Source: Ulva prolifera | Lineage: Eukaryota > Chlorophyta > Ulvophyceae > Ulvales > Ulvaceae | DNA: 64,000 nucleotides | Direction: 5' to 3' | Assembly (NCBI GenBank): GCA_023078555.1 | Contig: CM041196.1 | Coordinates: forward strand, 1,984,001-2,048,000 | In this document: positions 1-11,294 of the stretch, one piece after another | Layout: each line of letters begins with the position of its first letter | Position numbering within the stretch: the stretch's first letter is position 1 | The notes under the pieces: model-generated | What the model saw: the letters and a program-made list of their open reading frames with translations, nothing else | Databases searched by the model: none | What the model was told of the DNA's origin: nothing | Position numbers and translations under genes: made by a program

Positions 1-239
1 GCCACCCCCCTTTGTCCAGAGTGTCAGTCTGCCTTGCCCTACACAGCGTCCTTGCGCCCGTTCATCATAGACCAGACCAATGTGCATCACTTTATAACCC
101 CAGACACCAGACCGCAGCTCGAAGCACATCCAGGCTTATCTTGATTGACCATATACAGCAACAGCTGAGTAGCTGCATGAAGGCAATTGCTGAGGTGGCG
201 GTGCGCTGCCCATGCTGACAGCCGCGAGTGCCTGTGCAG

Positions 240-3081
240 TCGATGAAGGCTCTCCGGCCGATGGCGAGATGGTGATCAAGCTCATATACCAGCCCTATGT
301 TGACACCGTCATGGGCCGCAGCGTTCGTGGTGTGACATCATCCCTTCTTCATGCATCCCTGCATGACCCCGAATGTGATACGATGACAGGCGTGTCTTCA
401 GCGTTGACATGTTTCAGGGCAATGTGCCCAATCAGCTCCTGTCGCTGCGCAGAACCCGCATGCATGGACGCCCACGCGCTGTGCAAGGGTGGAGTCACGG
501 CCTCTGATCGTAGCTGTTGATGTGTGCAGTCACCGGCACTGGCACACTCACAGGAAGGGCTCTTGCCCGCATCGCCGCTGAGCAGAACAGGCGCAAGCAC
601 ACTGTGGAGTTGGTGCCAGGGCCGGAGCCATGGGCTGTGCCACAGGCGGCCGTGAAGACGGCAGCACTGTGCACGGCCCTTGTACCCTACCAACGAACCA
701 AGCCAGCTGCACCGACCATAGCCTCGAAGCCGCCCTCAGCCCGGTCGTTCATGCACAAGAGCCCGGCTGAGACGATGGTGTCTCTCTGCATCCTCTTTCA
801 GGCTGAAGCAAACTCCGCAGCCGCCAAGCCTTTCCTTTTCCGCGACAACTTCCTGTTCCCAGGCCGCAGCATCAATGTGGACGCAGCTCTCGCCATGCTG
901 CCTGGTGTGCTCCCTCATACACTACCTCCTGATGTCTGTCTGCTTGCATGGGATGTCCACGTGCTGTGCAAGGGTGGGGTCACGGCCTCTGATCGTAGCT
1001 GTTGATTGCAGTCACCGGCACTGGCACACTCACCGGCCAGGAGCTTGCCTGCATCGCCGCCGAACACCAGACAGCCAAGCACACTGTAGAGCTGGTGCCA
1101 GGCAAGGGGCCGGGGCCGTGGGCACCTGCGGCCAAGCCCCATGCAGCCGTGGAGGCACCAGCAGCATGCACGGCTGTTGTGCCCTACCAAGGAAACAAGC
1201 CAGCTGCACTGACCGTAGCCTCGACGCCGCCCTCAGCCCAGTCCTTCATGTGCACGAGCCCTGCTGAGACGATGGTGTCTCTCTGCAACCGCTTCGTGGC
1301 TGAGGCGAACTCCACAGCTGCCAAGCCCTACTTGTTCCGCGACAATATCTCGCTTCCAGGCCGCAGCATCAATGTGGACGCAGCCCTCGCCATGCTGCCT
1401 GGTGCGCTCCCCTCGCACACCACCTCCTCGTGTCTGACCATGCATGGACTGCTTAGAGTCGCACAAGTGCTGTGTGCATCACGCAATTCCACGCGATACA
1501 ATTTTGCACCTTTGTTTCTGCATGCCTTTGAGATTTCTTGGGCAGTTTCACTGGCGTCGACTGATAGCGTTGGCCTTCTGCAGGTGTACACGCTGAACCA
1601 CCGGCACCCGAGAAGCACCCAGCACCTTGCATGGCTCTCATTGTCTACCAAGGCAGCAACGCAGCTGCCCAACTTGAAAGCCGTGCACAGCACCCACAGC
1701 CTGGCTCGAGCTCCCTGACCATTGAACACGAGGGATATGCCGAGACGATGCCATCTACCCGCGGCCTTCACGCCGCTGCGATGCCTTCATGCTGCAGTCG
1801 TGCAGCTCCTGATGATTCCACAGCAGTGATTCCCTACAGGCCTTGCGAGGAGGTGGTCGTGGCAGCAGCCCTGCAAGCTGGTGTGCTGCTCTTGCAATCT
1901 GCCATGCCGGTGACTTCTGCTGTTTGCCAGAATTCATTGACCGCAATTGCTTAAGGACTACATGTCAACATCTGCCCGTGTGTGACTCGGAGGTCATCCG
2001 AAAGCCTGCCGCACACACTCAATTCACGTAGTAACACTATGGCATGTCTGCAAAACGTATTGTGCATGTGTGTTGACTCGAATCGGTGCCTTCTGCAGCT
2101 GTGGACGCTACGCTGCTGGCAATGCCTCCGATCAGTGATGTCAAGCAGCCCGCAAGCACACGGCCCTTCACAGGGCAATTTAGGCATATGCTGTGGCTTC
2201 AAAAGAAGAAGAAGAAGAAGTCTGTGTACCGCAGCCCGTCCATCTCAGTCGACTGGGGGGCCAAGGGCCGCCTGAGCTGGAAGCTGTGGGCATTCAAGCA
2301 GGCCCGCCGTGCCCGGGGTGGTGAAGGCAAGGCTGTGGACTGGGGCGCCCCCGGCCGTCCCAACCCCGCCCTGTGGCCCCGCAAGCGAGCAGTCTTCAAA
2401 GCACCATCCATCGCTGTTGACTGGGGCGCGGTCAGCCGTCCCAACCCCGCCCTGTGGCCCGGCAAGCGACCAGTCTTCCAAGCACCATCCATCGCTGTCG
2501 ACTGGAGCGCAGTCAGCCGTCCCAACCCCGCCCTGTGGCCCGGCAAGCGACCAGTCTTCCAAGCACCATCCATCGCTGTCGACTGGGGCGCAGTGAGCCG
2601 TCCCAACTCCGCCCTGTGGCCCCGCAAGCGAGCAGTCTTCCAAGCACCATCCATCGCTGTCGACTGGAGCGCAGTCAGCTGTCCCAACCCCGCTCTGTGG
2701 CCCCGCAAGCGACCAGTCTTCCAAGCACCATCCATCGCTGTCGACTGGAGCGCAGTCAGCCGTCCCAACACCGCCCTGTGGCCCCGCAAGCGACCAGTCT
2801 TCCAAGCACCATCCATCGCTGTCGACTGGTCTGCCTCTGAAGTGCCCGCCTGCTGGCTCTGGGAGCAGAAGGTGGCTGTGAGGGGCCTGGGTGAAGACGC
2901 TCCTGACGCAGTGGACTGGTCTGGCGCCGGCGTGCCTGCGGTGATATCATCGATGGCATGCCAGCAGCGTCTTGCTGCTGTGGGCTTGATACTGCTAGCG
3001 CTTCTCAGCCAGGTCAGCCGCAAGCTGCAGGGCCTCTTTGGCCAGATCGGCCGTGCCTGTGCCTGCTTCATCCTGCAGTAG
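240..3081 (+). CDS. Repeat-built protein of unknown function, 5' end outside window
   Basis: I do not recognise a family. Proposed exons are 240-329, 530-904, 1012-1401, 1584-1880 and 2099-3081, with the stop at 3079. The internal exons are all phase 1-1 and multiples of three, so they can be duplicated without breaking the frame. Exons 530-904 and 1012-1401 encode two diverged copies of one module, sharing motifs such as HTVELVPG, PAETMVSLC, GRSINVDAALAMLPG. Exon 1584-1880 holds a weaker third copy (VYQGSNAAA, YAETM). The last exon begins AVDATLLAM, continues into five to six 27-residue repeats (core SIAVDWSAVSRPNPALWP), and ends in a hydrophobic stretch (VGLILLALLSQV) that could be a tail anchor or helix. 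Trp-, Pro- and basic-rich repeats suggest an extracellular or structural protein, but that is a guess. The minus strand is also open through the repeat because 81 is divisible by three. The upstream part, including the start, lies before the window. Confidence 0.55.
478..1440 (+). repeat. Tandem duplication of an exon plus its upstream intron
   Basis: Two copies about 483 bp apart. Each starts with a near-identical intron tail (GCTGTGCAAGGGTGG at 480 and at 963, then TCACGGCCTCTGATCG) and runs through the whole exon to the donor after ATGCTGCCTG. The intron tails are more alike than parts of the exons, which suggests the duplication is fairly recent or the introns have been converted. Confidence 0.8.
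2330..2830 (+). repeat. 81-bp coding minisatellite
   Basis: Units start at 2401, 2482, 2563, 2644, 2725 and 2806 (the last is partial), each opening GCACCATCCATCGCTGT. A degenerate unit lies before 2401. The exact 81-bp period encodes 27 residues and keeps several frames open on both strands. Units differ by a few substitutions such as GGG/AGC in the VDWG/VDWS codon. Confidence 0.92.
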
Positions 3082-4884
3082 TGGGCCGGCTGCCACCGCA
3101 CGGGTTGTGCAGGGCAATGTACATCTGCATGGCAGGGAGGAGAACCCGCTCTGTTTGCCAGTACTGATTGGCCTGTATAGGATCCCATTTAAGCACACTT
3201 TTCGCAGGCTATCATGCCTGTGTGAGATTAGAGAGAGTATTTTTAAGGATAGCATGTCTCTAGAAGACTGATGCACCGTTCATGGGTGAGCATGTCCATG
3301 AGGACTGATGTACACCAACTGTAGGCAAGCAGATTTGTAAAAAAACAAAAATCAGTTGTGGCGAATACAGATGTTTCTGCAACTCAAGTTGTTTTGTCAG
3401 TGACACTCAGCAAGACATCCTGCATTTGAGCATGCTGCGTATGGCACATGCTCACCTCACATGAGATTGCCTTGGTCACCAGCAGTGTTAAAATTTTCAC
3501 TTGACCGGCATTATGAATTGTCAGAGGGCAAGCCGACGGATGTTGACGAATACTTACTTATGTGTAACACGAAGCCGACGAACTAACCATTATTTTGGAT
3601 TGCATGTCGGTGGTGGTCACAGATTTTAAAAGCTAGCGAGCTCGTCGGGCCTCAGGCGTCGGCCTCCATGTTCACGCACACACAGCTTTACTCAAATTAC
3701 AAATCATAACCGCAAATCGTGTAGAAATGCTTGTTTTTGTGTTGCTTCCTAGCCGCGTATCTGGCGGTGGCTAGCCGCACGAACAGGTCAAAATCTTCAC
3801 TTTTAGCCGACCAAATTTTAGACAACTTACTTTTGAGCGGCCTTTCGGCGACAGTTTTCCCAACATTCGAACACTGGTCACTACTCAACATCTTTGGATT
3901 ACTTCAGACGCACTGCACATGTTACATCCATTGTAGCTGACATCATAGCTTACACCATCAGCAAATCATCCCATAATGCTCGGAAAGACGGCCTTGGCAA
4001 ACAGACACAGGGGCAAAGCTGACAGGAGATGCCCTCTGTTGGCCAACAGGCACTGACGACGCAGGCGTGACGAAACCTGAGCTGGAACACAACTCACGCG
4101 CCCTGCGAGTGCCACATGGAGCCCGCACTTGGCTGTACTGAACACATCACCTCCAATTGCACCTCGAAAATACAGTCAAGTGGAGTACAGTCGGGACCAC
4201 CACCTCAACGACCCATCTGCTGCTGCTCCCAATATCAGAGCTGACTTACTATACGAGTGACGGCTGTGCAAACAAGACAGGGTCATCCGGCCTGCCCACA
4301 GCGCGCCACGGCAGATGCGGCGCTACAGGCACGCTGTAGGAGCCAGCAGCCCTGTAGGCCGGCATCGACAGCCATGCAGTTTGACGCTGACCGGGAGGAA
4401 GGGCTGCCCTGCAAGGCTGCCTCACTCATGTCGGGGCAGATCTGCATCTTCGTGCAAAACGCAATCGTAGCCTGTGCCGTACGTGCCACTCATACCCAAA
4501 GCCGGCGGTGCCATCACCCCAAAACAGGCGTATTAGACTCTGCTGCGATGGTGCCATCTGCAAGAGCGCAGGCGCCGAGCCCGCCCGATTCAGTGCCTGG
4601 CACTGTTGAGCGATTGGTGTCGGCAGGGGCGGGCCGCAGTCCGTGTCCATGCCGCATGCCGAATGCATGCTAGTTATTCTCCTCTGCTGCAGCGCCTGCC
4701 TGGTGCCAATCCATCGAAAGTCTGTCAAAGAAGCGCTGGCTGCTGCGATCACTGGGGGGCTTGGCAGTTGGGTCTGCAGCCGTCCGGTGGATGAGCCAGA
4801 GAGGGCCCCCAGAGCGTGGGCGCCCCAGCGCCGCGCCCGGCAGCACATCTGCGTGCATGCACAGGGGCCGTCGCGTATCGGCGG
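3082..4884. other. Intergenic, no convincing gene
   Basis: Only short reading frames without coding character are visible. The stretch from about 3280 to 3960 is clearly more A+T-rich than its surroundings and contains one copy of the 120-bp repeat described at 3762. The 3' untranslated parts of the convergent flanking genes probably lie here. Confidence 0.5.
3762..3880 (+). repeat. Dispersed 120-bp repeat, copy 1
   Basis: Starts GGCGGTGGCTAGCCGCAC and aligns without gaps to 14982-15100 at about 84% identity by eye (19 differences). Both copies sit in unusually A+T-rich patches. This suggests the remains of a short mobile element whose ends I could not define. Confidence 0.75.
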
Positions 4885-7637
4885 CTAGAGGTCGGCCTCG
4901 AGCTGCTCGTTCTCGTCCTTCGGGATCGCTGCAGACCACTCCTTCCATGACCCTGCAGGTGGCCAGACGATCAGGCAGTGCTCACCGATCGCCGGACGGC
5001 ACCGCTTCGTTTCAAGGCCTGCCGAGACGATGCTCGTACTGCAGAGCAGGCTCTTGCTTGAGATCAACGAGGAAGTTCAGGCGCAGGGCCGCCCTGTCGT
5101 GTCGCAGGAAGAGGCAGCTCGAGGCATCTGATGCGCAGGGCACACACGAAGCACCAGCAACAGCAAAGGCACACAGATCCGTAACGCATGCCAACCAGGA
5201 CGCACGGGCAAGGTCATCGGCGGGACATGAGCATGGGCGAGGCCATCGAGCAGAGGAAGGTGGCCCGCAGCCCCCGCCGAGCTCTCCAGCATGCAACATT
5301 TGGAGAGAGACTGCAAGAGAGAGTCTACAAGGGAGGGAGAGAGACTGCTCGCTGCTGACATGGCTGACATCACAGCCTCTTTCAAATCAGGAACCACCAG
5401 CAGAGCTGCGGCGGGGGGGCAGCTAAGTGCCGCAGCACCCAGGTTGGACATCCAACTGCCCGCATCATTCGCGGCCGGGGCCCCAGCACTGTCGCGCCGA
5501 ATGATGGCACCCGTTCTCAAACGGTACAAAGCACCGTATCGAGCACGCTGGGACCCCAGCTGACAGAAATCCAATGCGCTCAAGGTACAGAATATGTCAA
5601 TAAAACAGGCGGGAAGGCTGGGCCGGGGGAGGCGCGGGCGGCGCACCGGCGTAGGTGGCAGTCTCGAAGCCGGCCCAGGTGAGGACGGAGTTGAGGAAGG
5701 AGGCACGCACGCCGCGCGTGCAGTACGCGACGAGTGACATGCCGTCCCGGAAGCCGAGGCTGAGCAGCGTCGCGCGCACCTCCTCCCGCGGCCGCAGGTT
5801 GCCGTCGTCCGTGAAGGCGTCACGCCAGTGGTACGACTTCGCGCCGGGGATGTGGCCGCCGTACGCTGCAGGCGAAGGCGCTGCGGTGAGGGGTGGCCGG
5901 GTGCGGTTGTATGCATGGAGTACATGCATGGACGTGGTGAGGCGGAAATTGGGGCAGTGTCACGGGGAGGTGGTGGGTGTCAACACAGATGCCGGCTTTT
6001 TGTATCGTGTCGACGTAGATGTGTTGTTAGTGTCGAGTGGGAGAGGCTAGCAGCGTCGCAGTCATGGCTCGGTCACGCAGCACAACATGGAGCGTCAACA
6101 GTGCCCCCGGGCGTGAAACGATGCCAAAAAGTCACTCCTGCCACTTGAGCGCAGCCTCATGACACAGTCGCGATTCGCGAAACTCATATCGGGCCACAGG
6201 CCAATGGCATCAGTACCTCCCGAATCACTCACATCAACCGGAGACCGTGCCGAGTCTAGCACAAAGCAGTGGCAGGGTCAGGCAAGGAGCGGAGAGTCGC
6301 ACCGTTGTTGTATGGATTGGCTCCATCGTATTCGCCGACCTCTCGAGCATCGACGATGAACACTGACTCTGGATCCTGGCGGATGGTCTCAGCCAGCTGC
6401 TCAGTGTCTGTGTACCTCGATGCCACCGGCCGAGCCACGAAGTCGCCAGTCTCACCACTGCGGGCCACTCCCTGCACACACGCAGTTGCATTCGAGCAGC
6501 CATGTGGCGGCTGGATTGGGGCTTGATGGGTTGGATTGCACCAGCATTGCGGTAGGGCAGCAGGTGGGCTAGAGCTGGAGATGGACTGAGGAGGCCATGC
6601 TTGATAAAAGCAGAAATGTGTGTAGAGCCACAACATGGATCAGATCTGGACTGTGACTTTGCTGCCACCACCGATGGCATCCCCGTGAAGCACGGACTGT
6701 GCTGCACCACCAGTGGTGGCCTCAGGGCACAAGCCAACTTTGTGCACGAGCAGTGCGCCAAGCAGGCGCAAGACCGGGCATACATTCCAAGGCTGCTGCA
6801 CTACGTAGCCATGGAAACGTGTCGTCGTTAGGTGCGAAGGCTCGGGCTCTGCAGTACGGGTGAGGATGCGCACATCTTCTTTCCGGTCGTCCCACGCCCA
6901 GATACCCCCATACAAGATGTAAGCCTCCGTATGATTGAGCCAGCTGAGCTGCCACCAGATGCGGCCCTCTTCGCCCCAGTAGTTCGCAGCGGACCAGCCT
7001 CCGTAAACGACGACCGGCCGATCATTGAACACGCCTCGCGACCTGAAGTCAGCAGCAATCGCTTCCGGTGACTTCAAGACGCCTCCATCTAGGAAGTCTT
7101 CCCACCAAGCTCTGGCTGCCCCTGGAATTGTCTTTCCCAAGCCTGCTTCTCTCGTGAAAGTGCTGTCGCTCCTTCGGGCATCAAGGACAGTTACTCCGCG
7201 CTCATCTTTCATCAACTCGATGAGCTCATCAATATACACGAACGGATATGACACTGTCGAATTGTTGAGCGCGAAACTTGGCTCATCTGCGCGCCATGGC
7301 TCCGTTTCGAACACCACAATCGCCGCGATGCCAACGCCAAGAATCAGCACCCCGATCAGCCACAACACTGGAGTCCACCTGAAGCATGGCGAACATGTCA
7401 CACTGTTGTGGGCCTTGGTTCTGCCGAATCGCGCGAACAGCTGCGAAATTCACGCTGCCGTACATCCGACCTGCACTCTGACACGCACCATTTATGGCAA
7501 AACAAACAGCCTGCAGTTACGGGTTTCCTTTGTTTTTGCTCTGCATTCTGAGCGATCGCAACTGTTGTGATCAGATCCACTTCAGTGAAAGACTCGTCGC
7601 TAACACGCTTCTTCTCCTCCCCAGGTTTCGACACCAT
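4885..7637 (-). CDS. Membrane-anchored tandem rhodanese (thiosulfate/mercaptopyruvate sulfurtransferase)
   Basis: Exons: 7637-7521, 7440-6805, 6471-6303, 5865-5647, 4952-4885, all phases consistent, 402 residues. The first exon is tentative; its ATG is at 7637. Residues 1-63 are hydrophilic and 64-83 (VLWLIGVLILGVGIAAIVVF) form a membrane anchor. Two rhodanese domains follow, about 105-235 (TVLDAR, TIPGAARAWW, VVVYGGW, IWAW) and 255-395 (FIVDARE, HIPGAKSYHW, YCTRGVRAS, GSWKEW). The probable persulfide-bearing Cys is 356 in YCTRGVR; the first domain has YGGWSAA in the equivalent place and is presumably inactive, as in SseA/TST enzymes. The family moves sulfane sulfur from thiosulfate or 3-mercaptopyruvate to cyanide or thiols. 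The short C-terminal exon supplies the typical family ending (GSWKEW). An N-terminal membrane anchor is unusual for this family and suggests an endomembrane or organelle-membrane location. Confidence 0.85.
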
Positions 7638-8557
7638 GCTGAACCACTGAAAATTGCAACAGTGCACTCAGGCCGTATGAGCTCACCAATAGCTGGCAGT
7701 GGATGCAATCGCTAATTCCTAACGCAAACAGTCAGGACGCAGCAGCCTCGCAACTAGTTGGTGAGACGCTACGTGTGCCCTAGCTTCAGCGCAGCGAAGG
7801 CGTTGCTGCATCCTGACTGCATATACAAATGTGACAACTTGCAAGCTGAAGCAAATCGGTGCCGCCTAATGAATTGGTACCTGATCACAACTCGTCATGC
7901 GACTTCTCGTCATCCTCTCGGCATGCCAAGGCCCTGTCCGCGTATATGCATGGCGTCTTTACGTCATCTTCGACCGATGACTGTGCACTGCGAGCTCGAG
8001 GGTGCTTGTGCACAGAGATGAACCAGGGGAGCCTGCCTCATGAGGCGTTCGTGCGTTGAAAATCCGCCCAGGTAACGTTCGCATGTGTGACTCAACAGCG
8101 CAAATTCGCTGCTCTATTAGCACCTCTACATCTCTACACAGTCAGGGTGGCCACCAAGAGCACCTATGCTGTACCTTCTTGGGCCTGAGAACCGGTGCAT
8201 GCATGCATGGACATCCATGGCTGTGCAGGTGGGCGTGGATTGATCGGGGGAAGGGGGCGGGGCTCCATGCACCCAGAGAATGGGGCCTGGACTCTTTGCG
8301 GGCCGTCAGCGGCGGGGCGCCTTGCGAGGGGCCGTGCCGGGGCAGTCTCTGTGAACATGAGGGTGCGCTCGGGCTAGCGAGCTCGCGCTTTTGAGGTTGT
8401 GCTCGGGGCCGCGCTCTTGAGGGTGTGCTCGGGCTCGCGCTGTTGTGTGTTGCCAAGACGAATTCGGATCTGGAGCGGCAGGTGGCCACCATGGCACGGC
8501 CGGGGCAACGCATAAGATCTGGAACACCGATACCATCAGCAGATGAGCGCACAGCAG

Positions 8558-8668
8558 GGCGTGATGTGCGCTGTGTGCTGCGTGGGGCTGGTTGCGTGGG
8601 TCTGCGGTTCCTCTGGTTTTTGCTCGCGGTGCTACCTGCCTTGCTTGCTTTGTGCTTGTAACACAGCA
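8558..8668 (+). repeat. Dispersed repeat with GCGGTGCTACCTGCC core
   Basis: G+T-rich body, the core GCGGTGCTACCTGCCTTG, a pyrimidine/G spacer, and the end CTTGTAACACA. Related copies on the plus strand are at 9295-9400, 15360-15470, 49905-50015 and, weaker, 49540-49600 and 53640-53745. Minus-strand copies are at 9133-9185 and 41345-41420. Confidence 0.65.
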
Positions 8669-9132
8669 GGGCATGCGTTTGTACATGTCGATGGCTTTCG
8701 TGCACAGCACAGGTTCGCACACGCTCAACTGTAGCTACAGCGCTCTAGAGCACGCATGCACACGCACACGCCCATACGTCCCGTCCGATGACCTCACGCC
8801 GCTCACGGGCCACCCGGCCTGAGCGGCAGTGCGCCCCCGCCTTGGCTGCCTAGTGGGCGGCCGTTGCTGCTCGCTCGCACGTGCGGCCTCGTCCGCTTTG
8901 TGGCGGTGGCGGCATTAGCCGTTAGCCTTGAACGGCCGGCCTTTCGCTCGGCGTGATGGGGGGAGGCTGGGGGGAGGCTGGGGAGAGGCTGGGGCCTCCC
9001 CGGGATTATTGTAGGTGTCTCTGTGTGTTTGGCTTTGCAGCCTGGGCTGTGTGTGCTTTCGGGGCTCTGGGGCCGGTCCGCGGGACAAAGTGCGAGCGGG
9101 GGTTGGCGTGCGGAGGTGATTGTGGGTGCACA

Positions 9133-9185
9133 AGGATAAATGCGGCGAGGCGGGCAGCACCGCGAAAGAAGCAAGCAGATCAAGT
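9133..9185 (-). repeat. Dispersed repeat, minus-strand partial copy
   Basis: Read on the minus strand it gives TTGCTTCTTTCGCGGTGCTG followed by CCCGCC and TATCCTTGTG. The best partner is 49540-49600, which shares the run GCTTGCTTCTTTCGCGGTGC. Confidence 0.5.
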
Positions 9186-9294
9186 ACAAACCCAGACACC
9201 CACGCAACACACACAGAACTGTGACTATGGGTGTGGGGTATGGGGGCCCGTGTGTGTATGGCTGCGGCCAGGGTGGGTGCTGACATGTGTGGTT

Positions 9295-9400
9295 GCACGG
9301 GTGTGTTCGCGTGTGCTGCGTGTTGCTGGTTGCGTGGGTGTGCGGTTCCCCTGGTCGTTACCCGCGGTGCTACCTGCCTTGCCCGCTGTGGCATTGTAAG
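9295..9400 (+). repeat. Dispersed repeat copy
   Basis: Shares TGCTGGTTGCGTGGGT, TGCGGTTCC and GCGGTGCTACCTGCCTTG with the copy at 8558, and ends ATTGTAAGACAC. Confidence 0.65.
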
Positions 9401-9689
9401 ACACGCCCATGGGCACCCTGCCCACACTCTGCGCTCATGTGTGAGTGCGTGAGCTGCGCGAGCGCCCCCTCATCACTCCCCTCGCAAAGCCGGCGCCGGA
9501 AGGCCATGCCAGAGCTCTACGTAGGTACCTAGGTGTGGCACTGACACCACTCCCCCGTTGACCCTTGCAGCTGCCGGCAGCACCCGCTGGACAGAGTGCG
9601 AGAGCTAGCTGGGCGGGGGACGGCAGCACGCAGGTGGTCTGCGTGCTGTGCTGGGCAGACCCCCACAACTCCCATTGTCTTCGGATATT

Positions 9690-9707
9690 CCGACACCTAG
9701 GTGTCGG
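9690..9707. repeat. Perfect 18-bp palindrome
   Basis: CCGACACCTAGGTGTCGG is its own reverse complement. It has no neighbouring gene it obviously serves. It could be a binding site or the trace of an excision. Confidence 0.8.
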
Positions 9708-11294
9708 ACACCTGTGGCCATGTAAGTGCTTAGAGGCTACGTGGTATGCTATGTTGAAAACTGGTCTGTATCGATGTTACAGCGGACAAACAATGCGAAG
9801 AGTTGCGATAGGTGAACAACACAATTGCTTAACCACAGCCGCGTGCTTATATATGTTCCACACACCAGGCCTAATGCCTATGATATACTGTTCTCTAGAC
9901 AGCATACACACATCCGTGTGTCCAGATCCTTCTGTCAGGTCTGGGTCTGTCTCGGCCTCTCTAGGCCGTGACACATATTAGCTTCCAGATGTTTCTAGAT
10001 GCTGAGTCACATTTCAACATGCTGCTACGCAGTTATGGGAGGACGCACGCGAGACTATTCATTGCACATGCCGAGGCTGATCACACCACACGGTACATGC
10101 ATGCCCTGGCCTGACAGCAATGCCCACATCAGAAAGGAAAACTTGTGAGGAGATATGTCCAAGAAGTCCATGAAGAGGTGCCGTGCAGCAGGCGAAGAGG
10201 GGCGCATGCATGGTGGTGCGCATGGGAGTGAGGTGGCAGGAGGCGCCAGAGTGGCCGGGGTGATTTGAGCTTGTTTCTGCGTCTGGGGGAGTTTTGACGT
10301 GGCTGTGTAGCGCTGTATTCTGTACGATTCTTGTTGTGTTTTCGCTTCGAAGGATCGTGGAGGTACATATATGCCTCTCCGAATTCGTCCAGTCCCTGGG
10401 CAGTGCACCTAGGGGCAGCTGCATCTCAGGATTCTTGAGCGGTAGCGGTGTGGTGACTTCCAAATCTGGCCCGGTGATGCCGGCGGTCTGTTCCGGCGGT
10501 GTGCCTGGCCAACATGCGCTCTGGCAATTAGTTTCATATCGACTGCCCGCCGAGGCATGCATTTCCGAGATGCAGCGGAAGGCCGTGCTGTGATCAGCCC
10601 ACTTCACGGCATGCGTTCTAGAGATACAGGGGAAGGTCCTTAAGCACTTCGCCATCGGGGATCGCTGTTCGAAGCACAAGACACAGTGACCTTAGTCCAC
10701 GTTCTTCAGTTGATCTAGTGTCTGGCGGCATACATCGAACAACGCGCGTGTTCGATCACCTTAGCATCGCGACATCGCGTTGAAATAGCCGTCAGATATG
10801 TTTTTGGGCTATGGCAGATGCACGTGCCAATGACCATCGCCGCGGACCTCCCGGTGCGCTCTGCCGTAGGACAGCAGGCTGCTGATGATCGGACCAAGTC
10901 ATATCTTCACTGATCGCTACGAAATCAATTCGTTTTCAATATTTATCATTTCCTCTGCAGTGAATCCATTGATCCTGGTGGGGATCAGCGTTCTGACGTT
11001 CAAGGTGATCTCATTGGCTTTCAGCTGGCGTCCTCTTCGAAAGCTGATGGCCCGATTGGCAGCAGCGACACAGGGCACAGAATTTGTATTTGACGATTGA
11101 TACGCCTGACTGAAAGGATTCTGACGATGGATCAACCTCATCGAACAGATATATCGTCTTTGCTAGACAACAGCACCAGCAATGGTCTGCTCCTGCCCAC
11201 TCCTCGAGTCTATGTGTGGACACCTGATCGAGGCGGTCCCTGAACAAAGTTCGGCTTTGTGAGAAGTTCAATGATATGGTGACATGTAGGTGGC

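Larger units (their letters stand above)
7638..11294. other. Gene-poor, repeat-rich intergenic stretch
   Basis: I see no convincing multi-exon gene. Between about 8150 and 9600 the DNA is G+T-rich on the plus strand and holds three copies of a dispersed repeat. A palindrome lies at 9690. The reading frame 10885-11100 (+) could encode a 71-residue peptide with one hydrophobic segment (SIFIISSAVNPLILVGISVL), but it has no recognised relatives and I do not call it. Confidence 0.45.

Noticed and set aside
2199-3188. A 329-codon open frame on the minus strand over the 81-bp repeat
   Set aside because: It is a by-product of a repeat whose length is divisible by three. The plus-strand frame links in phase to upstream exons while this one has no splice partner or family.
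4761-5426. A 221-codon plus-strand open frame
   Set aside because: It lies across the last exon and last intron of the tandem rhodanese gene on the other strand and is Arg/Ser/Pro-rich in the manner of shadow frames.
10059-10679. A 206-codon open frame on the minus strand
   Set aside because: It starts at TTG, has no recognised motif and its composition is that of random frame in this G+C-rich DNA.
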